Below are positions 32,741-41,350 of a stretch of DNA of 52,986 bases, piece after piece. This DNA comes from a bacterium (lineage in GTDB: Bacteria > Bacteroidota > Bacteroidia > Flavobacteriales > Schleiferiaceae), in contig WGMI01000036.1 of NCBI GenBank assembly GCA_016125155.1, positions 1 to 52,986 on the forward strand. The letters are read 5' to 3'. Below the pieces are notes generated by a model that worked only from the letters and a program-made list of their open reading frames with translations, made no database searches and was not told where the DNA came from. The position numbers and the translations under genes were made by a program. Positions within the stretch are counted from its first letter, which is position 1, and every line of letters starts with the position of its first letter.

Positions 32741-35281
32741 GTGCGGGCATTTCTGATGACGGCGCTCTTTGTGAGCGGTTTTTTCCACAGTAGCGCACAG
32801 AAGGACACGGTTTCCGCCCCCCCGGACAGCCTGCGCACCCCGACTTCAGGTCTCAAGAGCAAGGTGCACTATCAGGCCAAGGACAGCATTGCCATCAGTC
32901 CCGAACTCAATCAGGCTTATTTGTACAACGAAGCCTCGGTCGAATACGAAAGCATATCGCTCAAGGCGGGTTTTGTACGCCTCGATTGGCAAAGCGACGA
33001 AGCTTTTGCCCGGGGCATCAAAGACAGCTCAGGCATCATGGTACAACGCCCGGTATTTGTGCAAGACGGCAAGGAATTTCTCTCCGACTCTATTCGGTAC
33101 AATTTCAATACGCGAAAGGCACGCATTTACCGCATTGTGACCCAAGAAGGGGAGGGGTACTTGCATGGGGAGCAGGTCAAAAAAATCGACGACAAGGTGT
33201 TTTATCTTACAGGGGGGTCCTATACCACGTGCAATCTTGAACACCCTCATTTCAGCATGAGGACCAACCGCACCAAGGTGATTGGAGGCGATCAAATTGT
33301 CACAGGACCTGCGCATTTGGAAGTGTTTGACATTCCGACCCCGATCATTCTCCCGTTTGGCTTTTTTCCCACGACCGAGCGACGGCATTCGGGGATCCTG
33401 ATCCCGACTTGGGGAAACAACCTCGAGCGAGGTTATTTTCTTCAGAATGGGGGGTATTACTGGGCGGTCAACGACTATATGGACTTGACGTTTCGCGCCG
33501 ATATTTATTCGATGGGGGGCTTTGGGGTCAACACTTCGAGCAACTACCGCAGGCGGTACCGCTATTCGGGCAGTTTTTTGGTGAGTTTGAACCGCATCAT
33601 CATCGGAAAACCGAGCTATGAGCTCATCGGAGGTCGCTATCAGAATTCGACCGATTTCAACGTCACGTGGAACCATACGCAGGATCCCAAAGCCCGTCCC
33701 GATTTGCGATTTTCTTCTTCGGTCAACATTGCGACCAACTCGTACTTCCAAAACACCCAACAACAGGCCCAACAGGTATTGACCTCCCAGTTGAGATCGA
33801 ATATATCGCTCAACAAAAGCTGGACAGGTCGTCCGTATACGCTATCGGGCAACTTTGAACACAGCCAGAATCTCCAGACCGGAGATTTGAGTCTGACGCT
33901 TCCGCGGTTGGCGTTCAACCTGCAGCGCATACAGCCTTTTGCTCCGGGAGGCAAGGCTGTGGGGGGCGGACCTTGGTACGAAGACATCGGGTTGACTTAT
34001 TCGGCCAATGCCGAAAATCGAATTCGCGCCAATACCCTCGAGGAGGAGTTTGAACTCTCCGACATCTGGAACCAATCGAGCTATGGTTTGCGGCAGGTCA
34101 TGGATGTGTCGACCAGTGTTAAATTGTTTCGCTATTGGTCGTTTACCCCCAACATCAACTTCTCGAACCGCACCTATCCCTTCCGATTGAGTACGCGTTG
34201 GGACGAGGATTCTCAGGCCGTTATTGTCGATACGCTCAACGGTTTCTACAACGCCTTTGATTTTAGCGCCAATGCCAGTTTGTCGACCAAGATCTATGGA
34301 CAATTCAATTACCGCGGAAAGGTTCGCGCATTGAGGCACGTCATGACACCCAACGTCCGGGTTTCCTACGTTCCCGATTTTGCCGATCCTTTTTGGGGTT
34401 ATTACGAAACCTATCAAAATCAACCTTCGGGTGCAACGGTTACCCAGTCGGTCTTTCGACAGGGGATATACGGCAGTCCTGGACAGGGATTGCAGGCCAA
34501 TCTGGGACTCGGATTTGACAATACGCTCGAGATGAAAATCCGAACCGACAAGGATTCTACGGGATTGCGCAAAATCAAAATTTTTGAAGCTTTTGGATTC
34601 AGTACGTCGTACAACGCGTCCGCCGAGCAATTCGCCTGGGCTCCCTTAAGCCTGAACGCGCGGACCCGATTGTTCAAAGAACTGGTCGGATTTCAATTTA
34701 CAGCCAGCTTTGACTTTTACGGAATCGATCCCAATGGTCAACGGGTCAATCGATCGGCCTACGAAGTAAACGGGGTTTGGATGCGCAATACGGCTTCTCA
34801 ATTCAGCCTCGACATCAAGCTGAACGATGCCATTTTGAGTGGTACTCCGGCTCCCAAACAGTCTCAATCCGCGAATCCGGCCGATGCCCAAGGACTCGGG
34901 CTGGAACAAGGCTATTTTGACTATTACGGAGTCAATGGTTTTATGGATTTTTCGCTCCCGTGGAACGCCCGGGTAAGCTACAATCAGCGAATGTCCAAGA
35001 GTGGATTGAATACGGTGACCACCCGCAGCATGCGGTTCAATGGGGACTTTGAACTGACGCGCGCCTGGAGGGTTTCGTTCGATTCAGGATACGACTTGGA
35101 ACGCAAGCAAATCACCCAAACTTCGATTTCGATCGACCGCGATTTGCACTGTTGGCAGCTGCGTGTTTTGTGGGTTCCCTTTGGATTCCAGCGCAGCTAT
35201 TCCATTGGATTCAATGCGAAGGCATCGATATTGAAAGATGCCAAAGTCGAGCGCAGACGAGGCATCGGCGATTTCGAATAA
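32741..35281 (+). CDS. lptD: LptD-like LPS-assembly outer-membrane protein
   Basis: This 846-residue protein has a short signal peptide (cleavage near FFHSSAQ), which is complete only with the GTG start at 32741; ATG 32756 would remove its basic residue. The N-terminal region (about 45-250) resembles the OstA/LptA-type jelly roll. The barrel region then has many strands ending in aromatic residues, for example RGYFLQNGGYYWAVNDYMDLTFRADIY at about 225-251. In Gram-negative bacteria LptD places lipopolysaccharide in the outer leaflet. The Bacteroidota form is distant from the E. coli protein, so the name rests on family likeness. It diverges from the amidase, a pairing seen in this phylum. Confidence 0.85.
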   Translation: MRAFLMTALFVSGFFHSSAQKDTVSAPPDSLRTPTSGLKSKVHYQAKDSIAISPELNQAYLYNEASVEYESISLKAGFVRLDWQSDEAFARGIKDSSGIMVQRPVFVQDGKEFLSDSIRYNFNTRKARIYRIVTQEGEGYLHGEQVKKIDDKVFYLTGGSYTTCNLEHPHFSMRTNRTKVIGGDQIVTGPAHLEVFDIPTPIILPFGFFPTTERRHSGILIPTWGNNLERGYFLQNGGYYWAVNDYMDLTFRADIYSMGGFGVNTSSNYRRRYRYSGSFLVSLNRIIIGKPSYELIGGRYQNSTDFNVTWNHTQDPKARPDLRFSSSVNIATNSYFQNTQQQAQQVLTSQLRSNISLNKSWTGRPYTLSGNFEHSQNLQTGDLSLTLPRLAFNLQRIQPFAPGGKAVGGGPWYEDIGLTYSANAENRIRANTLEEEFELSDIWNQSSYGLRQVMDVSTSVKLFRYWSFTPNINFSNRTYPFRLSTRWDEDSQAVIVDTLNGFYNAFDFSANASLSTKIYGQFNYRGKVRALRHVMTPNVRVSYVPDFADPFWGYYETYQNQPSGATVTQSVFRQGIYGSPGQGLQANLGLGFDNTLEMKIRTDKDSTGLRKIKIFEAFGFSTSYNASAEQFAWAPLSLNARTRLFKELVGFQFTASFDFYGIDPNGQRVNRSAYEVNGVWMRNTASQFSLDIKLNDAILSGTPAPKQSQSANPADAQGLGLEQGYFDYYGVNGFMDFSLPWNARVSYNQRMSKSGLNTVTTRSMRFNGDFELTRAWRVSFDSGYDLERKQITQTSISIDRDLHCWQLRVLWVPFGFQRSYSIGFNAKASILKDAKVERRRGIGDFE

Positions 35282-35321
35282 AGGAGCTTCCCAGCCCGCG
35301 GAGAGATCAAGGGCATGGGGT

Positions 35322-35342
35322 AAAAAAAAACCGCCCCGGTTT
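35322..35342 (-). terminator. Rho-independent terminator of the 77-residue gene
   Basis: On the minus strand AAACCG, a GGG loop and CGGTTT form a perfect six-pair stem (35342-35328) directly followed by a run of T (35330-35322). It lies 32 bases after the stop of the minus-strand small gene. The shape and position make it one of the clearest terminators in the window. Confidence 0.7.
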
Positions 35343-35374
35343 CCCGCAGCGGTGTGTACCCTGTGGTTGAGAAA

Positions 35375-35608
35375 TTATTTCTTCACCAAATCGTACCCCA
35401 TACCGCCAAGCAATTCCCGATAACGCTCGATTTCTGCCTCTTTGCGACCTTCCATTTCCTTGCGGATCGAATTCGCGAGCATTTCGAGTTCTTCAGCGTC
35501 GAATTTAGAAAGGAACTGTGAACCGAAAACCGATTTGAGAACGCCGCGGTTGCTCAAGTTCTCTTTGATTTTCTTCGCGATTGCTGCAGGGGTGAGATTG
35601 TCAGCCAT
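35375..35608 (-). CDS. Small charged helical protein, 77 residues
   Basis: The start is ATG 35608, not the longer upstream frame. The peptide is highly charged and helical (KIKENLSNRGVLKSVFG, DAEELEMLANSIRKEMEG), with no signal or membrane segment, and ends LGGMGYDLVKK. The gene has its own near-ideal promoter (35641-35675) and terminator (35322-35342), so it is a monocistronic unit and almost certainly real. I know no function; a small nucleic-acid or protein-binding factor is possible. Confidence 0.8.
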   Translation of the reverse strand: MADNLTPAAIAKKIKENLSNRGVLKSVFGSQFLSKFDAEELEMLANSIRKEMEGRKEAEIERYRELLGGMGYDLVKK

Positions 35609-35640
35609 GTTCAAAATAGATTGGTGAAACAAACAGTGGA

Positions 35641-35675
35641 CAAATGTACAAGGAAAACGTAGAAAATGTACCAAA
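35641..35675 (-). promoter_or_regulatory. Bacteroidota-type promoter for the 77-residue gene
   Basis: On the minus strand TTTG (35675-35672) is followed after 23 bases by TACATTTG (35648-35641), an exact TAnnTTTG. Transcription would start near 35634, leaving a leader of about 26 bases before ATG 35608. The spacing is at the long end of the usual range. Confidence 0.6.
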
Positions 35676-35778
35676 GGTTCATGGGGTTGTCTTCCTCGAA
35701 ATGTGAAAGTTTCTGTCCCAACCCCTTTCGAATGCGGGGAAAATAAGCGCAAATTCCAATGAAATCGGAGTGCGCGAG

Positions 35779-35793
35779 CGGTGATATACACCG
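35779..35793. promoter_or_regulatory. Perfect 15-base palindrome CGGTGATATACACCG
   Basis: CGGTG and CACCG flank ATATA. It ends 11 bases before the -7 element at 35804-35811, so it covers the place of the -33 element. This is a classic position for a repressor or activator site for the polysaccharide/exosortase operon. No -33 TTTG is present, which favours an activator. The binding protein is unknown. Confidence 0.45.
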
Positions 35794-35803
35794 ATTGCTT
35801 GAT

Positions 35804-35811
35804 TAACTTTG
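35804..35811 (+). promoter_or_regulatory. -7 element of the polysaccharide/exosortase operon
   Basis: TAACTTTG matches TAnnTTTG exactly, 25 bases before ATG 35836. It places transcription near 35818, which excludes the TTG at 35809 as the start and supports ATG 35836. Confidence 0.5.
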
Positions 35812-35835
35812 AGCAATCTAAGGACTCATTTTCCG

Positions 35836-37773
35836 ATGCTCAAGCGCCTGTTGGATGCCTATTCGGAGAAGTTCGTGTCGCGTTGGGTGATCCTCGCCAT
35901 GGACTTTGCGGTCGTTTGCGTGGGGTTTGGAGTAGCCAGCCTCCTGGTCAACAATTTTGAGCTCACGCCTCAGCTCATCTTGGACATCCAGATGCAGGCG
36001 ATCGTGGCCGGGGTCGCCTATCTCATTGGATTTATCATCGCGGGCTCTTACTCGGGCATCATACGGCACACCTCGATTACCGATGCGTATCGAATCCTCT
36101 ATGCCAGTTTTATCGCTGTCCTTATTTTGCTTTTGCTCAGTGCCTTGGTTTATTTGACGGGCCGTCCGGATTTGTCGCTCTACATCAAGCGCTCTATTAT
36201 TATAGTGCATTTCTTGATCGTGCTCTTTCTGCTGTTGGGGACGCGGTTCGTCGTTCGGGGGGTGTATCAACGGCTCACCAACAATCAGGTCAATGGCCGC
36301 AAGCCCGTGCTGATTTACGGCGCTGGTTCTTCGGGATTAGTAACCAAACAAACGCTTGAAAACGAGGTTGATAAGAAATACCAAGTCATCGGTTTTATCG
36401 ACGACAATACCTACAAACAAGGAAAGACGCTCGAGGGCGTCCCGGTGTATGCCCCGGATAAGGTCTTTCAGCGGGATTTTATCGAAAAACATGCAGTATC
36501 ACAGATTATCCTCAGCATCCAAAAACTGACCCCTGCGCGGAAAACCGAGATCATCGAAAAAAGCCTTGAGTTCAATTTGAGAACCAAGGTGGTTCCCCCC
36601 ATCGAAAAGTGGATTCACGGAGAGCTCAGTACCCGCCAGATCAAAGCGGTAAACATCGAAGACTTGTTGCAGCGCGATCCGATTCGCCTCGACAAAGCCC
36701 ATGTAGCCGAATCTTTAAGGGGTAAAATTATCTTGGTGACGGGCTCTGCCGGTTCGATCGGCAGCGAAATTGCCCGGCAGGTGCTCCACTATCAGCCGAA
36801 AAAAGTCATTTTGCTCGATCAGGCAGAGAGTCCGCTCTACGAGATTGAAATGGATTTGAAATCCAATCACCCTGAATTGTTTCCCCTTGCGGAATTCGTC
36901 ATCGGTAGCGTGTCCGATCCCATGCGGATGCGCAAGCTGTTTCGCGTGCTTCAACCCGAAATTGTGTTTCACGCTGCGGCGTACAAGCACGTACCCTTGA
37001 TGGAGGACAATCCCTACGAAGCCATCAAGGTCAACATCCTCGGTACCCGCACCGTAGCCGATTTAAGTATAGAGCACCGCGTCGAGAAATTTGTGATGGT
37101 GTCTACGGACAAAGCGGTCAATCCCACCAACGTGATGGGCGCCTCCAAGCGCATCGCCGAACTCTACACCCAGAGCCGGCATCTAAAGCCGCGTTGCAAG
37201 ACCCAGTTCATCACAACGCGATTTGGCAACGTATTGGGTTCGAATGGATCGGTTATTCCCTTGTTCAAAAAGCAAATCGAAAAAGGAGGGCCGATCACCA
37301 TTACCCACAAAGACATTACACGCTATTTTATGACCATTCCCGAGGCGTGCAACCTGGTGTTGGAGGCGGGTGCCATGGGCAAAGGGGGCGAAATTTTCGT
37401 CTTTGATATGGGTCAGAGTGTGCGCATACACGACCTCGCCAAAAAAATGGTCAAGCTGTCCGGGCTGGAAGAGGGCAAGGACATCGAAATTGTGTTTACA
37501 GGGCTGAGGCCGGGTGAAAAACTCTACGAGGAACTGCTGGCCTCATCGGAGAATACCAAACAGACCCACCATCCGAAGATTCTCATCGCCAATACGCATC
37601 CCGAAGACCCCGAGCACATCGAGTTTTCCATCAATCAATTGGCCAATACTCTCGCCTCTACCGAGGACAATTTTGCGCTCGTGGCGGTTATGAAGACGCT
37701 GGTACCGGAATTCGTCAGCAACAACAGCGTATTTGCCACCCTCGATCTGAAAAAGACCGTCGTCAACGAATGA
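35836..37773 (+). CDS. Membrane nucleotide-sugar 4,6-dehydratase (WbpM/CapD/PglF family)
   Basis: This 645-residue protein starts at ATG 35836. Four transmembrane helices (about 15-145) precede a nucleotide-binding domain (LIYGAGSSGLVTKQTLENE). The catalytic short-chain dehydrogenase domain follows: VTGSAGSIGSEIARQVL binds NAD, YKHVPLMEDNPYEAIKVN is the family block, and STDKAVNPTNVMGASKR holds the active-site Lys with Met in place of the usual Tyr of epimerases, typical of this inverting dehydratase group. It converts UDP-GlcNAc-type sugars to 4-keto-6-deoxy forms for capsule, O-antigen or glycoprotein sugars. It is first in an operon with Wzi/RemB (ATGA overlap). Confidence 0.94.
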   Translation: MLKRLLDAYSEKFVSRWVILAMDFAVVCVGFGVASLLVNNFELTPQLILDIQMQAIVAGVAYLIGFIIAGSYSGIIRHTSITDAYRILYASFIAVLILLLLSALVYLTGRPDLSLYIKRSIIIVHFLIVLFLLLGTRFVVRGVYQRLTNNQVNGRKPVLIYGAGSSGLVTKQTLENEVDKKYQVIGFIDDNTYKQGKTLEGVPVYAPDKVFQRDFIEKHAVSQIILSIQKLTPARKTEIIEKSLEFNLRTKVVPPIEKWIHGELSTRQIKAVNIEDLLQRDPIRLDKAHVAESLRGKIILVTGSAGSIGSEIARQVLHYQPKKVILLDQAESPLYEIEMDLKSNHPELFPLAEFVIGSVSDPMRMRKLFRVLQPEIVFHAAAYKHVPLMEDNPYEAIKVNILGTRTVADLSIEHRVEKFVMVSTDKAVNPTNVMGASKRIAELYTQSRHLKPRCKTQFITTRFGNVLGSNGSVIPLFKKQIEKGGPITITHKDITRYFMTIPEACNLVLEAGAMGKGGEIFVFDMGQSVRIHDLAKKMVKLSGLEEGKDIEIVFTGLRPGEKLYEELLASSENTKQTHHPKILIANTHPEDPEHIEFSINQLANTLASTEDNFALVAVMKTLVPEFVSNNSVFATLDLKKTVVNE

Positions 37774-39380
37774 GGGCGGTATTTGCCCTCGCCTTGCTTT
37801 TAGGGGCCAGTCTGGTTGCCCCGATTCAGGCCCAGTACGATTTCCACCGACTGAGCCTCGAAGAAGAGCGATTGCTCGGCCCTGTTTTGTATTCCACAGA
37901 GTCACACACTCATACCGCGGTCAAACCGTGGCGCAAAAGCCATACAGATACCGTGGCCCCTCTGGACACCCTGTTGTATTCCGAACCCGTCTTAGGGCGT
38001 TTCTCCCGAACCTGGGTGGGTAGAAAGCTGCTGAACGAGCGGCTTGTTCAGGTGCGCACTCCTGATTTTGACCTCAGTTTGGATCCGGTGGTCGACCTGA
38101 CCGTGGGCCGGGAATCCAACGCCAATCTGTGGGTCAATACCCGAGGTGTGTTGGCAGAAGGACGCATTGGGCGTCAGGTGAGGTTTCAGACGAGCTGGCT
38201 CGAGAGCCAGGCGGTGTTTCCCGAATGGGTGCGCCAGAGCATAGACAGCAACGGCATTGTACCCGGCAATGGCATTGCCCGTCCTTTTGGTGAAACCGGG
38301 GCCGATTTCAACATCGCAACGGGAATGCTGAGCTATACGCCCAGCCGTTATTTCAACATCTCTTTTGGACACGGCCGCAACTTTTTTGGAGAAGGATATC
38401 GCTCGATGTTCCTGTCTGATGCGTCGTTCAACTATCCGCATTTGCGCATCGAGACTACGGTGTGGAAAATCAAATACATCAACCTCTACAATTGGATGAG
38501 CGATCTGCGTCCGGAAGTAGCGGTCGATGGAGTGTACAAGCGCAAGTACACCGCCATGCACTATTTGAGCCTCGATTTGGGCGACCGCTGGAACCTCGGT
38601 TTGTTTGAAGCCGTTATTTGGGGGGACTCCGTCTTGCAAAGAGGGTTCGATGTCGATTTTATCAACCCAATCATCTTTTACAACGCCATCGAATTTGCGC
38701 GGGGGTCTCGGGGGGGGAATTCGCTCGTCGGCTTCTCGGCTTCGTACAAAATCCAATCGGGTTGGATGGCCTACGGGCAGTTTTTATTCGACGAATTGAG
38801 CACCAAAGACATCGCGGCGGCTTCGGGCTCTTGGAAGAACAAATTCGGCTATCAAATCGGGAGCAAATGGTACGAGCCCCTGGGATGGAAAGGAGGCTTT
38901 GTGCGCCTCGAATACAACGCGGCACGGCCCTATACTTATTCGCACAAAGAAGTGCTGTCCAACCATGCCCACTATGGACAGCCTTTGGCCCACCACTGGG
39001 GCGGCAATTTCCGGGAAGGCATCGTGGAAATGGCCTATGACCGGGTTCGCTACGGAGCTTCGGTGCGCTATCACTACGGGCGGCAGGGGAACGACAGCGC
39101 CGGGGTGTATTACGGTCGGGATGTGTATACGTCCTATACAGAGCGCCCCTACGACGACGGCCATTTTATTGCCCAAGACAATCCTTCAACCATGCACTTT
39201 GTCGATGCCCGGGCCTATTGGACGGTCAATCCGCCCATGCGGCTTCGGTTGGAAGTTTGGGCCAACTACCGCAGTATGCGCTTTGATCAACCGGTGGACG
39301 GACTCTATGAAGACCAAAGTCAATGGGCGCTGGGCGTCGGATTGAGGACGGTCCTGTTCAATCGGTATTTTGACTTTTGA
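37770..39380 (+). CDS. Wzi-like capsule-assembly / RemB-like outer-membrane protein
   Basis: This 536-residue protein has a signal peptide (APIQAQ) and then a barrel with repeated aromatic strands. Family marks are ISFGHGRNFFGEGYRSMFLSD, WKIKYINLYNWM, and VDFINPIIFYNAIEFARGS. Wzi helps attach capsule at the cell surface; in Flavobacterium the related RemB affects gliding motility. It overlaps the dehydratase upstream by ATGA and is followed by the exosortase genes. This ties surface polysaccharide to the exosortase module. Confidence 0.88.
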   Translation: MRAVFALALLLGASLVAPIQAQYDFHRLSLEEERLLGPVLYSTESHTHTAVKPWRKSHTDTVAPLDTLLYSEPVLGRFSRTWVGRKLLNERLVQVRTPDFDLSLDPVVDLTVGRESNANLWVNTRGVLAEGRIGRQVRFQTSWLESQAVFPEWVRQSIDSNGIVPGNGIARPFGETGADFNIATGMLSYTPSRYFNISFGHGRNFFGEGYRSMFLSDASFNYPHLRIETTVWKIKYINLYNWMSDLRPEVAVDGVYKRKYTAMHYLSLDLGDRWNLGLFEAVIWGDSVLQRGFDVDFINPIIFYNAIEFARGSRGGNSLVGFSASYKIQSGWMAYGQFLFDELSTKDIAAASGSWKNKFGYQIGSKWYEPLGWKGGFVRLEYNAARPYTYSHKEVLSNHAHYGQPLAHHWGGNFREGIVEMAYDRVRYGASVRYHYGRQGNDSAGVYYGRDVYTSYTERPYDDGHFIAQDNPSTMHFVDARAYWTVNPPMRLRLEVWANYRSMRFDQPVDGLYEDQSQWALGVGLRTVLFNRYFDF

Positions 39381-39382
39381 AG

Positions 39383-39958
39383 ATGAAGAGCAACCTCTCG
39401 ACGACGGTCTTTTTTTTAATGCGGTTTTTTGCGGTCTATCTCGCGCTCAGCTGGATGTACGGTCGCTACATCGCCCACTATGATACCCTCGACCCTCCGC
39501 GCACCGATCCTTTTACGCGAGAAGTGGTGTACGAAGTCACCCGTCTGGCCTCTTGGCTCGGCTACGAAACCGATGTCAAATTGGACGACCATTTGATCTA
39601 TCCCGCGGCCGAAGAACAGACCTACGACAGCATTCACCTCAATGGGCTGATCGGGGTCGGGGTGGAAGAAGGGTGCAATGGGTTGAGCATCATGATCTTG
39701 TTCGTGGCCTTTGTCTTGTCTTTTGGGGGAAATGCCCAACAAGCCGCATGGTTCGTTCCGGCGGGTTTGGTCTTTATTCACCTCGCCAATCTGGGGCGCA
39801 TCTTATTTCTCGCCATTCTGAACGTCGATTTCGGGGGCAAGCACTTCCATTTTTTCCACAAATACGGTTTTACAGCAGTCATTTATGCCGCCGTTTTTGC
39901 CCTGTGGTTTGTATGGGTTCAAGGCATCCTCAACCGAAAGAACAGTGCAAAGGCTTAA
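39383..39958 (+). CDS. xrtF: Exosortase family protein XrtF
   Basis: This 191-residue integral membrane protein is a cysteine transpeptidase/protease of the exosortase family. The expected triad is seen: Cys98 in VEEGCNGLSIM, Arg139 in ANLGRILFL, His159 in HFFHKYGFT. Exosortases cut proteins at a C-terminal sorting signal. XrtF is the flavobacterial variant and its target signal is not established. ATG 39383 is preferred; a TTG at 39377 would overlap the Wzi stop (TTGA). A run of eight T at 39410-39417 lies in the coding frame. Confidence 0.9.
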   Translation: MKSNLSTTVFFLMRFFAVYLALSWMYGRYIAHYDTLDPPRTDPFTREVVYEVTRLASWLGYETDVKLDDHLIYPAAEEQTYDSIHLNGLIGVGVEEGCNGLSIMILFVAFVLSFGGNAQQAAWFVPAGLVFIHLANLGRILFLAILNVDFGGKHFHFFHKYGFTAVIYAAVFALWFVWVQGILNRKNSAKA

Positions 39959-40409
39959 GTTGTCGAAAGACCGTTGGTTTTGGCTCTTGTTTGGAACGTT
40001 GGGCCTGCTTTTGACCTATCTCTTCCAAGAGCACCTCAACCTCTACAACGCTGTCTTGGGTACGGGATCGTGGAAGATGCCCTACCACGGAACCGACTAC
40101 TACACGGGACCCCCCATCGAGTTTGTGGTCAACAAGTGTTTTCGCTATATGCTCAACGATGGTTTTGCGCTCGCCTTGGTCCACGGATTGTTCGCGGAAA
40201 AACGCTTTACCCGTTTTGCCATCGGTGTCTTTGGGTTCGGCATGTTCGTGTTGTTGCCCGTGTATTTCTTTGTTTATCTGCAGCGTCCCCCCGGTATGAG
40301 CTCTATGCTCAGCCATTTGCACCGCATTGTTTTCAACCCCGTGCTCATGATGCTCCTCATTCCGGCCTTTTGGAATCAAAGGCGGATGGAGCAAGAGGGG
40401 CAGGCTTAA
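39945..40409 (+). CDS. Exosortase F system-associated membrane protein
   Basis: This protein of about 154 residues starts at GTG 39945 (14-base overlap with xrtF) or TTG 39960; there is no ATG. It has about four transmembrane helices. The central KCFRYMLNDGFALALVHGLF and C-terminal HRIVFNPVLMMLLIPAF fit the small protein found next to XrtF in flavobacteria (TIGR04127-type). Its role is unknown but constant pairing suggests a partner subunit. Its stop overlaps the xerD stop in TTAA. Confidence 0.82.
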   Translation: MQRLKLSKDRWFWLLFGTLGLLLTYLFQEHLNLYNAVLGTGSWKMPYHGTDYYTGPPIEFVVNKCFRYMLNDGFALALVHGLFAEKRFTRFAIGVFGFGMFVLLPVYFFVYLQRPPGMSSMLSHLHRIVFNPVLMMLLIPAFWNQRRMEQEGQA

Positions 40410-41350
40410 TTTTTTCGGGCTCGGGGATGAAAGTCCCGCAGCGCCTGTCTAATGCGGTCGCTGTCGAGGTGGGCGTAGAGTTCCGTGGTCGTGATGCTGC
40501 TGTGTCCCAAGAGTTCCTGTACGGCCCGCAAATCGGCTCCGTTGTTGACCAAATGCGACGCATAAGAATGCCGAAACGTGTGCGGTCCTAGGGTTTTGTG
40601 GATCCCGGCCTTGGCTGCCAGGTCGCGCAGCATTTGGAATACATAAACCCGGCTTAACCGCTGACCCCGCAAATTCAAAAACAAATGATTGCGGTAGCCG
40701 GGATCGACCTTGCCCAACGCCCGCACTTCATCGCGGTACAGGGCGATGCACTCCAGCGTGGTAGAGCTCAAGGGAACGAGCCGTTGTTTGTCCCCTTTGC
40801 CAATGATGCGCAAAACCCCTTCGCGCTCGAAGATGTCCTGGAGTTTAATATCGAGTAATTCGCTCACCCTCAAACCGCAACCATACAGAGTTTCGACAAT
40901 GGCTTTATCTCGATGCCCCCCCGGTGTTCCCAGTTCGATGCAGTCGATCATGGCATCGATTTCAGACAAATCGAGCACCACAGGCAGTTTGCGGCCCAGG
41001 GTTGGTGCGGGTATATCCGCAGCCGGATTGGAGCCGACCTTGTCATTGAGTGCCAAGAACGCATAAAAACTGCGCCATGCACTGAGTTGTCGAGCCATCG
41101 AGCGGGGGTGGAGCCCACCTTCGACCAAACTTTGGGCATACGCCTCCACATCGGTCCGGGTACATTCCTCAGGGGCCCTGTGGCGCTCGGTGGCGAATAC
41201 AGCCAATCCTTTTAAATCGCGCCCATAGGCTTCGAGGGTGTGGGCACTCAAATTGCGTTCGAGCATCAAATAGGTTCGAAAAGCCTCGATTTCGCGAATC
41301 CATGAGGGGCTCAAGGGATCGTCCGTGGAACGTTTTTTTGGGGGAGGCAT
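40406..41350 (-). CDS. xerD: Tyrosine recombinase XerD
   Basis: This 314-residue tyrosine recombinase has the length of the chromosomal dimer resolvase. The N-terminal SAM-like core-binding domain (about 15-105) precedes the catalytic domain with Arg161 (YGCGLRVSELL), Lys185 (IGKGDKQR), His257 and Arg260 (HTFRHSYASHL), His283 (LLGHSSITTTE) and nucleophile Tyr292. It acts with XerC at dif during chromosome segregation. A role as integrase of a mobile element is less likely, since no attachment site or phage gene is next to it. The start overlaps the neighbouring gene by 40 bases. Confidence 0.92.
   Translation of the reverse strand: MPPPKKRSTDDPLSPSWIREIEAFRTYLMLERNLSAHTLEAYGRDLKGLAVFATERHRAPEECTRTDVEAYAQSLVEGGLHPRSMARQLSAWRSFYAFLALNDKVGSNPAADIPAPTLGRKLPVVLDLSEIDAMIDCIELGTPGGHRDKAIVETLYGCGLRVSELLDIKLQDIFEREGVLRIIGKGDKQRLVPLSSTTLECIALYRDEVRALGKVDPGYRNHLFLNLRGQRLSRVYVFQMLRDLAAKAGIHKTLGPHTFRHSYASHLVNNGADLRAVQELLGHSSITTTELYAHLDSDRIRQALRDFHPRARKN

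Noticed and set aside
40406-41350. XerD-like gene as the integrase of a genomic island
   Set aside because: Length and residues fit chromosomal XerD, and no att repeats, tRNA or phage genes flank it. The composition does not change here.
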